From NCBI RefSeq assembly GCF_001028175.1, contig NZ_AEJF01000096.1:1-57098 (forward strand): 57,098 nt of DNA, read 5' to 3'. The position numbers and the translations under genes are program-made. This stretch comes from Caballeronia mineralivorans PML1(12). GTDB lineage: Bacteria > Pseudomonadota > Gammaproteobacteria > Burkholderiales > Burkholderiaceae. How positions within the stretch are numbered: the first letter of the stretch is position 1; each line of letters begins with the position of its first letter. Positions 35,213 to 43,520 of the stretch are shown here, piece by piece. The notes beneath the pieces are model-generated. The model did not search any database. It was not told the DNA's origin and saw only the letters and a program-made list of their open reading frames with translations.

Positions 35213-36493
35213 TTAATGACCGCCCCCATCGATTTCACTTAACTGCATCCCCTTGGTTTCGCGAACCGAGCGCAGAATCACGATGGCTGCCAGCGCGGCA
35301 ACGATCGTGAAAACAGCGATGCCCAGAGCGATGGTCATACTGGCCGCCTTGACCGTCGAGAGGACGATATAAGGCGCGATGCCGCCGCCCACCACGCCGA
35401 TGTTGTAGAGAAAGCCGACGCCCGACGCTCGTACTTCCCGCGGTAAATTCTCTGTAAGAATTGTTCCCCAGATTCCCGATGATCCGACCAGGAAAAAACC
35501 GCTCAGGAAAGCGAAGCATTCGGCAAGCAAGAGATAGTTGACGCTATAGACTAGTGCGACGACAGACAACGCCCCGGCACCGAGCATGGCGCTAATGCCT
35601 GCGCGTCGACCGAGGCGCTCCGCGATGAATCCAGAGGCAAAGAATCCGAACACCTGGCCGACTGCGGAGGTCATCGTGAGCCATGTGATGGTTAGCGGCT
35701 CAAACGATAGCGACTTCAGGTAGGTCGGAAACAACCCCTGAAAGGGCCATGACCCAAAACACAGCACGAGCATCAGCAGTGCGAGATAGCCGACCCGTTT
35801 GGGGTAACGACGAAACAAGATCACTGCCGGGTTGTCACGCAACGGTACCCGCACGTGCTTTGCTCCCTTGCGGAAGGCCTGCGACTCGGGGACGAATAGA
35901 AGAATGAACACGACCAGCAAAAGCGCTGGAATCACGCCCACAAAAAACATCCCACGCCAGCCAAAGTGCGGATATACCAGGTCATAGGCTATCGCTGCCC
36001 CGATTGCACCAAGTCCCCACCCTGTATCGAGAATACCGATCCCAATCGCTCGGTGCCGCTCTGGCCATGACTCCGCCACCATTGTTGCGCCAAGAGAGAA
36101 ACCCGGAGCCATACCAAAACCGAGCAGCAAGCGGAATACGGCCAGGGAGACAAAACTCCAGGACATCCCCGTCAGGACGGCACCTCCGGTAAACCAGACA
36201 AGCGTGATAACAAGAGGAATTTTGCGGCCAATCCGGTCACTGAGGCTACCGAACATGAGTCCGCCGATCCAGCGCACCCCATAGGTTGCAAACAGCAATA
36301 GAGACGCTGTGCTAAGGGGGACATTAAACTCCGATGCGATGTCGCGCAGCACGAAGGTGATCGCCAGAAAGTCGACGGCATCCATCACCCAGACGCCCCA
36401 GGCAGCGGCTAACACACGCCACTGCGCCGCCGTGATATCTCGATACCATGGCATCGAACCGGCAACCACCGGCGTTGCTTCGCTCGATTTCAT
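35213..36493 (-). CDS. MFS transporter, sugar-acid/aromatic-acid symporter type
   Basis: A 426-residue twelve-helix major facilitator. Motif A is seen as GSLSDRIGRKIPL between helices 2 and 3, repeated as GFIAERLGRRAG between 8 and 9, and the helix 1 motif is WVMDAVDFLAITFVLRDI. The pattern resembles the sialate/aromatic acid:H+ symporter groups (NanT, PcaK-like). AGGAGATC precedes the start. It likely imports the carboxylate degraded by the operon. Confidence 0.88.
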   Translation of the reverse strand: MKSSEATPVVAGSMPWYRDITAAQWRVLAAAWGVWVMDAVDFLAITFVLRDIASEFNVPLSTASLLLFATYGVRWIGGLMFGSLSDRIGRKIPLVITLVWFTGGAVLTGMSWSFVSLAVFRLLLGFGMAPGFSLGATMVAESWPERHRAIGIGILDTGWGLGAIGAAIAYDLVYPHFGWRGMFFVGVIPALLLVVFILLFVPESQAFRKGAKHVRVPLRDNPAVILFRRYPKRVGYLALLMLVLCFGSWPFQGLFPTYLKSLSFEPLTITWLTMTSAVGQVFGFFASGFIAERLGRRAGISAMLGAGALSVVALVYSVNYLLLAECFAFLSGFFLVGSSGIWGTILTENLPREVRASGVGFLYNIGVVGGGIAPYIVLSTVKAASMTIALGIAVFTIVAALAAIVILRSVRETKGMQLSEIDGGGH

Positions 36494-36643
36494 AATGATC
36501 TCCTTGCACTATCGCAAAGAGCGACGCTTGACGTCCAGCTTACCAACAGTACGGTTTTCATACCTGTCTCCATTTTCCGAATCCTTAACATAGGTATCCG
36601 AATTAATATGAACGATCGTATATTTTTTATTCTTATGATTTTC

Positions 36644-37513
36644 TTATTTGCTTACAGCCAGCAGCGATTCCTCAAATGCAATGACAGTCTGCTTTTGCAC
36701 ACCAAGGCCGCTCACCGAAAGTTCCATGACATCGCCAGGCTTGAGGTAACGTTCGGGTTTCATACCTAGACCCACTCCCGGTGGCGTTCCAGTCGTGATC
36801 ACATCGCCGGGTTGCAGCAGGACGTGGCGACTCACATACGAGACGATCAGCGCGAGATTGAAAATCATGTCCGATGTCGAGGAATTTTGGATCCGCTCTC
36901 CGTTGAGTTCGAGCCAAAGTCCCAGGTTCTGGACGTCGCCGAGTTCGTCTGGTGTGACGAGCCACGGGCCGAGCGGACCGAATGTCGGAAACATCTTGCC
37001 TTTGACCCATTGGCCACCGTGCTCGAGCTGCATCTCCCGCTCGGAGACGTCGTTACAGACGCAATATCCTGCGACGTAGTCGAGCGCTTCTGATTCCGGT
37101 ACACAAAGAGCCTGTTTGCCAATAACCACGGCGATTTCGACTTCCCAATCGCACTTCGTGGATCCGGGCGGCAAGACCACGGGATCGTTCGGCCCAGAAA
37201 TGCACGATGGTGCCTTGTTGAAGATGATGGGTTCGTCTGGAATCGGAGCGTTCGTTTCGATCGCATGCTGCACGTAATTCAAGCCGATGGCAATGAAGTT
37301 ACCAGGCTGCGCTATGCACGATCCGATACGCTGATCGTCTTTCACGATCGGCATGCTTTCGATATCGCCGCCACGCAGATGCGAGACGCCGCCATTCGCA
37401 AAAAATGCGGGCGAAAAGTCCTCGCATAGAGAAGACACGTCGCGAATACGGCCCTTTGAATCAAGGACACCCGGTTTTTCCAGCCCTTTCTGGCCAAATC
37501 TCAACAGTTTCAT
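36644..37513 (-). CDS. Fumarylacetoacetate hydrolase (FAH) family protein
   Basis: A 289-residue FAH-fold enzyme. Conserved blocks are IGLNYVQHAIETNAPIPDEPIIFNKAPS, the metal-binding CDWEVEIAVVIGK with acidic residues, YVAGYCVCNDVSEREMQLE, KGKMFPTFGPLGPWL and VITTGTPPGVGLGMKP. Members hydrolyse or decarboxylate 2,4-dioxo acids, including 2,4-diketo-3-deoxy-L-fuconate hydrolase and ureidoglycolate lyase; sequence alone does not decide. AAAGGAG precedes the ATG. It is 22 bases after the DUF4286-like gene. Confidence 0.9.
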   Translation of the reverse strand: MKLLRFGQKGLEKPGVLDSKGRIRDVSSLCEDFSPAFFANGGVSHLRGGDIESMPIVKDDQRIGSCIAQPGNFIAIGLNYVQHAIETNAPIPDEPIIFNKAPSCISGPNDPVVLPPGSTKCDWEVEIAVVIGKQALCVPESEALDYVAGYCVCNDVSEREMQLEHGGQWVKGKMFPTFGPLGPWLVTPDELGDVQNLGLWLELNGERIQNSSTSDMIFNLALIVSYVSRHVLLQPGDVITTGTPPGVGLGMKPERYLKPGDVMELSVSGLGVQKQTVIAFEESLLAVSK

Positions 37514-37535
37514 TTACACTCCTTTGGGGTTGTCT

Positions 37536-38183
37536 TTATGCCGGCAGCCGGCTGATTTCAAGGGAAAACACACCGGACTGCCCGCCTTCCGCCGCGGCCG
37601 ATTCCACCGCCGAACCGCTTCTCAAGTCGTCGAACACCCGCCACGCAGCGGCTATCGTCGAGGTCTCCACGAACAACACGTTTTTCGGCACGACGAACTC
37701 ACGTTCTCGTGCCTCTTTGGTGTCGATGTTGCTCGCTGTCTCGTCGGCTACGAATACGTGCGCGGCAAGCACACTGGTTTTTTCCAGCAGGCAGGCAAGC
37801 GCCTGCGTTTCGAAATCCTCCGCTATCGGCAGCGTTAGCACATGACCGCCCGTGCTTTGGCCTGACGTTCGCAACACCCGACAGATCGAGCGTGCAGTGT
37901 TGCGAAACGCCTTGACCGTACGGCGCGTCAAAGGCGTTGGATCGTTCAGGCGCGCTAGGTAGGCGGGACTGGTCAACGTATCGAGATGGTCCGCTTCATA
38001 CATGGTCAGCCATTCGGTCGCACCGTGGCTGCGATCTCCCCGATATCGCCGTCCGCGCATGAAGCCCGGAACTGACAGGCGTTCGGGGATGTGCTCCTTG
38101 TCATGCCATTCGTAGAAAGCTTCCCGCTCGTTTTCGATCACGTCATTCCAGATCAGAACTGCCGCCTTGCCTAGCAAAGACAT
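37536..38183 (-). CDS. DUF4286-like protein (ferredoxin-fold, EthD-like)
   Basis: A 215-residue protein beginning KAAVLIWNDVIENEREAFYEWHDKEHIPERLSVPGFMRGRRYRG, the pattern (W-h-d-x-E-H-i-P-E-R-l-x-i-P-G-F) of DUF4286 and related dimeric alpha-beta-barrel proteins. It contains two such half-domains; the second (from about residue 105) is weaker. The family's function is unsettled, with catabolic isomerase or hydrolase accessory roles possible. It sits between the AroE-like and FAH genes with short gaps, firmly within the operon. Confidence 0.78.
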   Translation of the reverse strand: MSLLGKAAVLIWNDVIENEREAFYEWHDKEHIPERLSVPGFMRGRRYRGDRSHGATEWLTMYEADHLDTLTSPAYLARLNDPTPLTRRTVKAFRNTARSICRVLRTSGQSTGGHVLTLPIAEDFETQALACLLEKTSVLAAHVFVADETASNIDTKEAREREFVVPKNVLFVETSTIAAAWRVFDDLRSGSAVESAAAEGGQSGVFSLEISRLPA

Positions 38184-38217
38184 GAAGAGTTTCCTATGTA
38201 TTTTGAGAAGCAGGCCT

Positions 38218-39012
38218 TCAACCTGCTCGGAAAAAGAAACGCATGATCGCGTCGGTCTGTCCGGCGTGCATCTGCTGTCCGGTCACAACGCGCGCGCCGG
38301 CACTAAGCGCCCGCAGGACAAACTCGGTCGGCCTTTCGGGCGGACGAAGCACGACATCCCCGACGATGCTCTGAGCATCAAGAGGACCGGGATCTCCCGG
38401 AACATCGTCGGTGTCTTTCATGCCTACGACCGATGCGTTGACCACGATGTCGTAACGCGCATCATCGCGCCGAAGGGAGATCGAGCACGCTGGAAAATGC
38501 CGGGTAAGCGACCGGCTCAGATCCTCGGCACGGGATGCATCGGGATCGATGAGAGCGATCGAGCTTGCGCCCTCGGCCGCAAGCTCCGCTGCAATCGCTG
38601 CCCCGGCTCCGCCGCAGCCAAACAGCAACACCCGCGCACCGTCGACCGGCGTTAGAGCTTGAGCCGCCGCCACGAAACCCACGCCGTCGAACATGTCGCC
38701 GGTCCAGGAACCGTCGCTTTCCCGACGTAGTGCGTTGACGGCTGCAACGCTCTGTGCGCGTGCCGAGACCTGCCCGGCGAGCGAGAGCGCCGCATTCTTG
38801 TGAGGCGACGTGATTAACAGACCATCGAGATTGCCGAGTGCCATCAAGCCTCGCATCGTCGGCTCAAAGAACTCGGTTCCGACGTGTGCCGGGATCATGA
38901 CCGCGTTGATGCCGGCGCCGGCGAAGAGTTCCGTGTAGACCGATGGCGAACGAACTTGCGCGACCGGGTCGCCGATGATCGCGTAAAGCCTCGTGGCGCC
39001 GTCGATGGTCAT
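38218..39012 (-). CDS. Shikimate/quinate dehydrogenase family (AroE-like), catabolic
   Basis: A 264-residue AroE-fold enzyme: substrate motif IGDPVAQVRSPSVYTELF, catalytic Lys in LLITSPHKNAAL, Asn/Asp in AAVNALRR and GDMFDGVGF, and the nucleotide motif LLFGCGGAGAAI. It lacks the strict SLSPxxHN substrate motif of biosynthetic AroE. The operon context (CoA-transferase, FAH hydrolase, porin, MFS) indicates a catabolic hydroxyacid or quinate-like substrate. Its ATG overlaps the CoA-transferase stop (39009-39012). The longer open frame to 39033 is not needed. Confidence 0.86.
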   Translation of the reverse strand: MTIDGATRLYAIIGDPVAQVRSPSVYTELFAGAGINAVMIPAHVGTEFFEPTMRGLMALGNLDGLLITSPHKNAALSLAGQVSARAQSVAAVNALRRESDGSWTGDMFDGVGFVAAAQALTPVDGARVLLFGCGGAGAAIAAELAAEGASSIALIDPDASRAEDLSRSLTRHFPACSISLRRDDARYDIVVNASVVGMKDTDDVPGDPGPLDAQSIVGDVVLRPPERPTEFVLRALSAGARVVTGQQMHAGQTDAIMRFFFRAG

Positions 39013-40619
39013 GAGCGATGCTCCGCATGCCACGCGGCGACCCGGGCCGAACGAAAGCGCCGCTCGCGCGCGACAATCTCGTCATGGATACCGAGGGGTC
39101 CGGGATGAAACAGGCGCGAGTCCATCTCTTTCAGATTCGGTGACACCTGCGGCCGAAAATCCATCTGTGCAAATATGTCGCGCTCAAGGTCGATACCTGG
39201 TGCAACCTCGATCAATTCAAGACCGCTCGCCCCGATGCTGAAAACAGCGCGCTCCGTCACATACAGCGCGCTTTGACCGCGTGCACGGGCGAACGAGGCA
39301 CTGTAGCAAACCTGTTCGAGCGATTTCACGAATTTGCGATGTCGTCCTTCACGGCGTATCGCAGTCTTGCCCGCCTCCCATTCGATATCCAGGCCTCCTG
39401 CGGTCAAGGTGCCACTGAAGATCACGCATTTTGCGTTCTGACTAATGTTGATGAAGCCGCCTACCCCAACGATCTGATCGCCGAAACGGCTGATATTAAC
39501 GTTGCCCTGCGGATCGACTTCGGCGAACGAAAGGAAGGCAAGATCAAGACCGCCGCCATCATAAAAGTCAAACTGTGAGGGCTGTTCAATCATCGCCGCG
39601 AAATTCTGAGCTCCGCCCGAATCACGGCCGGTAATCGGCGCACCGCCAATCAAACCTTGTTCGTTGGTGAGGACCACCTCTTCAAGCAGCCTTTCTTCGG
39701 CAGCTACGGTGGACAGCCCGGTCGACACCCCCGCGCCGAGATTGCAGACAGCGCCCGGATAAAGTTCAAGCGCCGCGCGCCGCACGATGACTTTCCGCGG
39801 ACCGAACGGAAGCGGCTTGATTGCCGACAATGGCACGCGCAATTCACCGGCATAGCTCGGGTCGTAATCTGTCGCATAGGTCTGGCGCTGGTCCGCCACG
39901 ACCACCACGAAATCCACCAATATGCCGGGAATCCTCACTTGCTTGGGCGGCAGCGTACCGCGCTGAGCCATGCGTTTCACCTGGACCACGACGATGCCTC
40001 CTGCCTGGCGCGTCGCCTGAGCCATCGCCAACATTTCTCCCAGGACGGCCTCCTGCTCCATCGTGACGTTGCCGTCCTCGTCGGCGGTTGTGCCGCGCAA
40101 AAACGCCACATCAAGTGGAAGCGGTTTAAAACGCAGCCACTCCTGCCCGTCAAGTTCGATCAACTCGACGAAGTCTGGCGGCGTACGAGGACTCTGTCGT
40201 GCGCCGTGTTGGCGCGGATCGACGAACGTATGGAGTCCCGTCTTCGTGATTAGGCCCGGCCGTCCACCGGCCATGTCGCGCATGAGTTGCGACAGAACGC
40301 CTTGTGGAAAGGTGTACGCCTCTATCTTGTCTTCTGCTGCAAGCGTTACAAGACCGGGAGAATCAACGAGAGCACTTGTAATGGCTCTGCGTAGCAGGCC
40401 CTCCTGTGCTAGGTGCCCTGCACCGAGGGCATCCCTGTCACCGACGCCGACCACGCTGATCGACGTGATCCCAAGCGGCTTTTGCTCCCGCTTGAAGCGT
40501 TCGCCAAGCGCGGCAAGCAATGCCTCGGGTACGGAATGCCCCCCGCCTGAACCGCTGATTAGAACGGCGTCGCCATCCTTCACGAGGGCGGCCGCTTCTG
40601 AGATCGAAATAGTTTGCAT
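39009..40619 (-). CDS. Acyl-CoA:carboxylate CoA-transferase (YdiF/Pct type)
   Basis: A 536-residue fused alpha-beta CoA-transferase. N-terminal half: DAVLISGSGGGHSVPEALLAALGERF, LRRAITS. C-terminal half: NLGAGVSTGLSTVAAEE, then the catalytic Glu (about residue 320) in VLTNEQGLIGGAPITG, and GVGGFINISQNAKCVIFSGTLTAGG. The start at 40619 (MQTISISEAA) is where similarity begins. Such enzymes activate a carboxylic acid by moving CoA from acetyl-CoA or similar donors. It is the first gene of the minus-strand operon and faces the maoC-like gene. Confidence 0.9.
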   Translation of the reverse strand: MQTISISEAAALVKDGDAVLISGSGGGHSVPEALLAALGERFKREQKPLGITSISVVGVGDRDALGAGHLAQEGLLRRAITSALVDSPGLVTLAAEDKIEAYTFPQGVLSQLMRDMAGGRPGLITKTGLHTFVDPRQHGARQSPRTPPDFVELIELDGQEWLRFKPLPLDVAFLRGTTADEDGNVTMEQEAVLGEMLAMAQATRQAGGIVVVQVKRMAQRGTLPPKQVRIPGILVDFVVVVADQRQTYATDYDPSYAGELRVPLSAIKPLPFGPRKVIVRRAALELYPGAVCNLGAGVSTGLSTVAAEERLLEEVVLTNEQGLIGGAPITGRDSGGAQNFAAMIEQPSQFDFYDGGGLDLAFLSFAEVDPQGNVNISRFGDQIVGVGGFINISQNAKCVIFSGTLTAGGLDIEWEAGKTAIRREGRHRKFVKSLEQVCYSASFARARGQSALYVTERAVFSIGASGLELIEVAPGIDLERDIFAQMDFRPQVSPNLKEMDSRLFHPGPLGIHDEIVARERRFRSARVAAWHAEHRS

Positions 40620-40694
40620 GTCACTTTGTCCACTGAAACGTTTGTACGCTTTGATGCTATCGACGCCGATCGTGCCGTGCATCTAACACGTCAA

Positions 40695-40708
40695 TGTAAC
40701 CGGTCTCA
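40695..40708. promoter_or_regulatory. LacI-type operator candidate, site 1
   Basis: TGTAACCGGTCTCA is a near-palindrome with the central ACCGGT core seen in LacI/GalR-family operators. It is 76 bp upstream of the CoA-transferase start. A second site of the same form is at 40805. Confidence 0.6.
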
Positions 40709-40755
40709 TAAGAGTTTGAAACCCGTATTTTGAGGACTTAGGGAATACCATTATT

Positions 40756-40772
40756 TCCCGAAATTTTCGGGA
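40756..40772. promoter_or_regulatory. 17-bp perfect inverted repeat between divergent genes
   Basis: TCCCGAAA-T-TTTCGGGA has perfect 8-base arms. It lies midway between the two LacI-type sites in the 300-bp divergent region. It differs from those sites, so a second regulator may act here; a transcribed hairpin is also possible, though no U-tract follows. Confidence 0.5.
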
Positions 40773-40804
40773 TAGATCGCCAGTTCAGCAGTTTACTTCC
40801 ACAA

Positions 40805-40818
40805 TGAAACCGGTATCA
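40805..40818. promoter_or_regulatory. LacI-type operator candidate, site 2
   Basis: TGAAACCGGTATCA matches site 1 at 11 of 14 positions and has the same ACCGGT core. It lies 102 bp upstream of the maoC-like gene. Two like sites about 110 bp apart (centre to centre) suit binding by the LacI-family protein encoded at 41415, possibly with looping. Confidence 0.6.
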
Positions 40819-40919
40819 TTTTAGAAATAAAAACGAGTGCTTCCGAGCCTTCGGCACACAATCTTTGAAACTAGGCGACGTCAGTCGTCTCCACCTAACT
40901 GCATCTGGAGAAAAGAGAA

Positions 40920-41372
40920 ATGCCAATCAAGGGCGTTGAAATCGGGCAGGAATTCAGGTTCGCAAAGACGGTCGGTGAAGCCGATGTCACACTGTTTGCC
41001 GGACTAACAGGTGACTTCAGCGATACCCACATCAACGAACAATATATGCAGGAAAAATCGTCGATCGGCACCCGCATTGCTCACGGCGCCCTGCTCGTCG
41101 GTTATATGTCGACTGCGTCCACCATCAGCATCGCGCATGTCATTCACCGTACCGACCTCGATGAGTTCCCGGTCTCGGCGGGCTACGACAGGATCCGGTT
41201 CATTCGACCGGTTCTTCTCGGAGATACCGTCACCGTCATTTACAAAGTTACGGAAATCGACGAAGAAAAGCGTCGCAGCATCGCTGACATGGACGTAATC
41301 AACCAGCGGGGCGAAGTCGTCGCGGCAGGTCGACACATCATGAAATGGGCGAAGAAGCTGTCCGTGAAATAG
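40920..41372 (+). CDS. MaoC-like hot-dog-fold dehydratase/hydratase
   Basis: A 150-residue MaoC-domain protein: FRFAKTVGEADVTLFAGLTGDFSDTHINEQYM contains the hydratase region (usual D-x-N-x-x-H with Asp and His; here D-F-S-D-T-H-I-N). It continues GTRIAHGALLVGYMSTAS and YDRIRFIRPVLLGDTVTV. It would hydrate or dehydrate an enoyl-CoA, consistent with the divergent CoA-transferase forming a CoA thioester. GGAGAAAAGAGAA precedes the ATG. The lacI-like gene follows after 42 bases. Confidence 0.88.
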   Translation: MPIKGVEIGQEFRFAKTVGEADVTLFAGLTGDFSDTHINEQYMQEKSSIGTRIAHGALLVGYMSTASTISIAHVIHRTDLDEFPVSAGYDRIRFIRPVLLGDTVTVIYKVTEIDEEKRRSIADMDVINQRGEVVAAGRHIMKWAKKLSVK

Positions 41373-41414
41373 GCAGTTGCCCCCCGTGGTCCCGATCATC
41401 CCCTTTGAGGTCCG

Positions 41415-42566
41415 ATGAAAAGTGCGAGCGGTATAATAGGCGCTATCAATAATTCGGCACTCGATATGGCAAAGGCCACGCCCAATAGCAACGCCGCCGG
41501 GTCGGGGACGGCTGGCGCGCCCCGACCCGCCACCGCCACCCTTAGAGAGGTAGCGGAACTCGCTGGCGTGTCAAAGGCGACAGTTTCGCGCTTCATCAAT
41601 ACGCCTGAAATCGTTTCACCTACGGTGGGCGAGCGTATCCGTATTGCAATCAACCATCTAGGCTGGGTCCCGCACGCAGCGGCGCGCGCCCTTGCAACTC
41701 ATCGTACCGGCACCATAGGCGCTGTCGTGCCAACACTCGCAAACGAACACTTTGCGACCGCTATCCAGACGCTTCAGGACGAACTCGAGGGCAAGGGCTA
41801 CACATTGCTGCTGGCATGTTCCGAATACGATCTGCAGCGGGAGTATCGCCAAGTGCGCAAGATGCTCGAACGCGGCGTTGATGCCATCGCAGTGGTGGGC
41901 GAGGCTCATCATCCCGAGCTTTATCCGTTGCTCGAACAGCGAGGCGTGCCATGCGTCAGCACGTTTACTTATCGTCCTCAGCATCGGTCCGTGTGTGTAG
42001 GCGTAGACAACTATCGGGCTTTCTACAACTTTACAAATTATCTGCTCGATCTAGGCCACCGACGTATAGGGATGATTGCGCAAAACGCTGACACGAACGA
42101 TCGGGCAGCCGCCCGTCGCGATGGAGTTCGCGACGCTTTGGCCGAGTGCGGTATTGCAATGCATCCTGCGCATGTCGTCGAGGGATATTGGGGTGTGAAA
42201 GACGGACGACGACTGCTACGGCAAATAATGGCCGCACCAATCAAGGTGCCGACGGCCATCATTTGCGGCAACGGATCATTCGCCATGGGAGCGATGCTTG
42301 AAGCGATGTCCGAAGGTTATGTCGTTCCAAGAGACCTAAGCCTGATCGGCTTCGACGATTTTGAGTTGATGGCTGAATTACCTGTTCCTATCACCACGGT
42401 TCGGGTGCCAAGCGCGGAAATTGGCAAGCACGCTGCCGCGCTCTTGATCGCGCAACTCGACGGCAATACTGCGGTTCAAAGCATCGAGTGCGAGTCAACG
42501 TTAATGATCCGCGCCTCATGCGCGATTCCAGCCGTAATTGATTCTGATGTTAGAGAATCGAGCTAG
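41415..42566 (+). CDS. LacI/GalR-family transcriptional regulator (GntR-gluconate type)
   Basis: A 383-residue regulator: helix-turn-helix TLREVAELAGVSKATVSRFIN with hinge region, then a periplasmic-binding-like effector domain (GTIGAVVPTLANEHFATAIQTLQDELEGKGYTLLLACSEYD; VPRDLSLIGFDDFELMAELPVPITTVRVP). The HTH starts unusually late (about residue 42), after a low-complexity Ala/Gly/Pro tail. The ATG at 41415 has GAGG upstream. An internal ATG at 41466 would still leave the HTH intact and lies just after a perfect TATAAT (41432-41437). It probably represses the divergent catabolic operons through the ACCGGT sites. Confidence 0.88.
   Translation: MKSASGIIGAINNSALDMAKATPNSNAAGSGTAGAPRPATATLREVAELAGVSKATVSRFINTPEIVSPTVGERIRIAINHLGWVPHAAARALATHRTGTIGAVVPTLANEHFATAIQTLQDELEGKGYTLLLACSEYDLQREYRQVRKMLERGVDAIAVVGEAHHPELYPLLEQRGVPCVSTFTYRPQHRSVCVGVDNYRAFYNFTNYLLDLGHRRIGMIAQNADTNDRAAARRDGVRDALAECGIAMHPAHVVEGYWGVKDGRRLLRQIMAAPIKVPTAIICGNGSFAMGAMLEAMSEGYVVPRDLSLIGFDDFELMAELPVPITTVRVPSAEIGKHAAALLIAQLDGNTAVQSIECESTLMIRASCAIPAVIDSDVRESS
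41432..41437 (+). promoter_or_regulatory. Perfect -10 box inside the annotated 5' end of the LacI-type gene
   Basis: TATAAT occurs 29 bases before the second in-frame ATG (41466). No good -35 sits 17 bases upstream. It may start a short-leader transcript giving the shorter regulator, or be chance. Confidence 0.35.
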
Positions 42567-42869
42567 CCGGGCCCGGCACGCAAGCCGTTTTGCAGCGCGC
42601 GCCGGGGGCTGAGCGAGCAGCGAGCGGATCGCGGTCGATGTATTACGCCTAATCGACACTGGATTCTTCTTGTCAGTGCTTCCTAATACACCGACGCCTC
42701 CTTAATTTCATTAGTAATACGTATTAGTACTCTTTGGCATCGCCTCAGGAATCAGCTGGATCTCGCGTTTGAAGAAGGCGTGGCGGCAATGTCAGATGCA
42801 GTTACTACCAGTCATATCGTTCCCCGCGCAGCATACTTTTGAAAGAGATGCGATCAATCGCCCGATGCT
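42567..42869. other. Intergenic region downstream of lacI-like gene
   Basis: About 300 bp without a convincing gene. It contains the 12-bp palindromes GCCGGGCCCGGC (42566-42577) and TAATACGTATTA (42715-42726); neither has the loop or U-tract of a terminator. Confidence 0.35.
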
Positions 42870-43447
42870 TTTAATCTTTTGCTTCGCCAAGCAATGAAGC
42901 GCAACGCAGAGCGCCGCGGCCGGCGTGCCGCCTGCACTGTCTTCCGATACTGCGCGGCGCTCTGGGTCAAATGGCAGCGACGTCGTATCGAGGGCGTCCC
43001 ATACGGCCATTCCGTCGTCGAGTTGCGCTGGATAGCTCGCCTCAGGCGCTAGGCGATAGTCGACCATCACGATCGCCAGATCGGCCCGCGCCAGTAGCGC
43101 ATCGGCAAACCAGTGCGCGTCGCATGACTGCCGGTGGTCCAGCCGCCGCCATGAAAAAACATAAGTACAGGCCAACCGTGCGCTGGTACGATGCGCGCCG
43201 GCAAAAAACAACGCGTCACCACATCGCCGACCGGCTGGTCCACGACAACCAGCGGCCGGGGCGCGGGAGACGTGACATGCGCGCACTGTCGTGCGAAAGC
43301 AGCACGGCGCGATGGCCGGTCGGCGGTGAGGCTCTTAAGACTCGCGGCGGTGTCAACGAAAGCTCGCATACCTTCGCTCAAGCCAGGCGTGGCGTGGCGT
43401 GGCGTGGCGTGGCGTGGCGTGGCGTGGCGTGGCGTGGCGTTATTCAT
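42870..43447 (-). pseudogene. Alpha/beta hydrolase (HSL family) pseudogene with pentanucleotide repeat at its 5' end
   Basis: From the ATG at 43447 the frame reads MNN, then ATPRH repeats, then SEGMRAFVDTAASLKSLTADRP and PVLMFFHGGGWTTGSH, the HGGGW oxyanion motif of HSL-type esterases. At about 43122 the homology shifts frame and continues DAHWFADALLARADLAIVMVDYRLAPEASYPAQLDDG and ERRAVSEDSAGGT, where the nucleophile motif GDSAGG has become EDSAGG. The C-terminal third with the catalytic Asp and His is gone. Frameshift, motif change and truncation make it a pseudogene. Confidence 0.85.
43386..43440 (+). repeat. Eleven perfect tandem copies of GGCGT
   Basis: Fifty-five bases of uninterrupted pentanucleotide repeat, lying two codons after the ATG of the hydrolase pseudogene on the minus strand (ACGCC units). 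Because five is not a multiple of three, each gain or loss of a unit changes the reading frame. This is the layout of a phase-variable contingency locus, here attached to a decayed gene. Confidence 0.95.
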
Positions 43448-43520
43448 GGTGAAGTGCAAAAAATAAGAGGCGTGTGCTCTCGAAGGGCAAACGCTCGTGC
43501 GCTAATACAAGGACTCTGCG

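Noticed and set aside
39657..40253. 198-codon plus-strand open frame
   Set aside because: It is antisense to the CoA-transferase gene, including its catalytic Glu; no independent support.
42566..42577. GCCGGGCCCGGC as a terminator after the lacI-like gene
   Set aside because: It is a palindrome without a loop and no T-run follows, so it does not fit an intrinsic terminator.
42715..42726. TAATACGTATTA as an operator
   Set aside because: It is a short AT-rich palindrome in a region next to a pseudogene with no nearby promoter-driven gene.
43386..43440. GGCGT repeat as a CRISPR or satellite array
   Set aside because: Units are five bases with no spacers, so it is a simple-sequence repeat.
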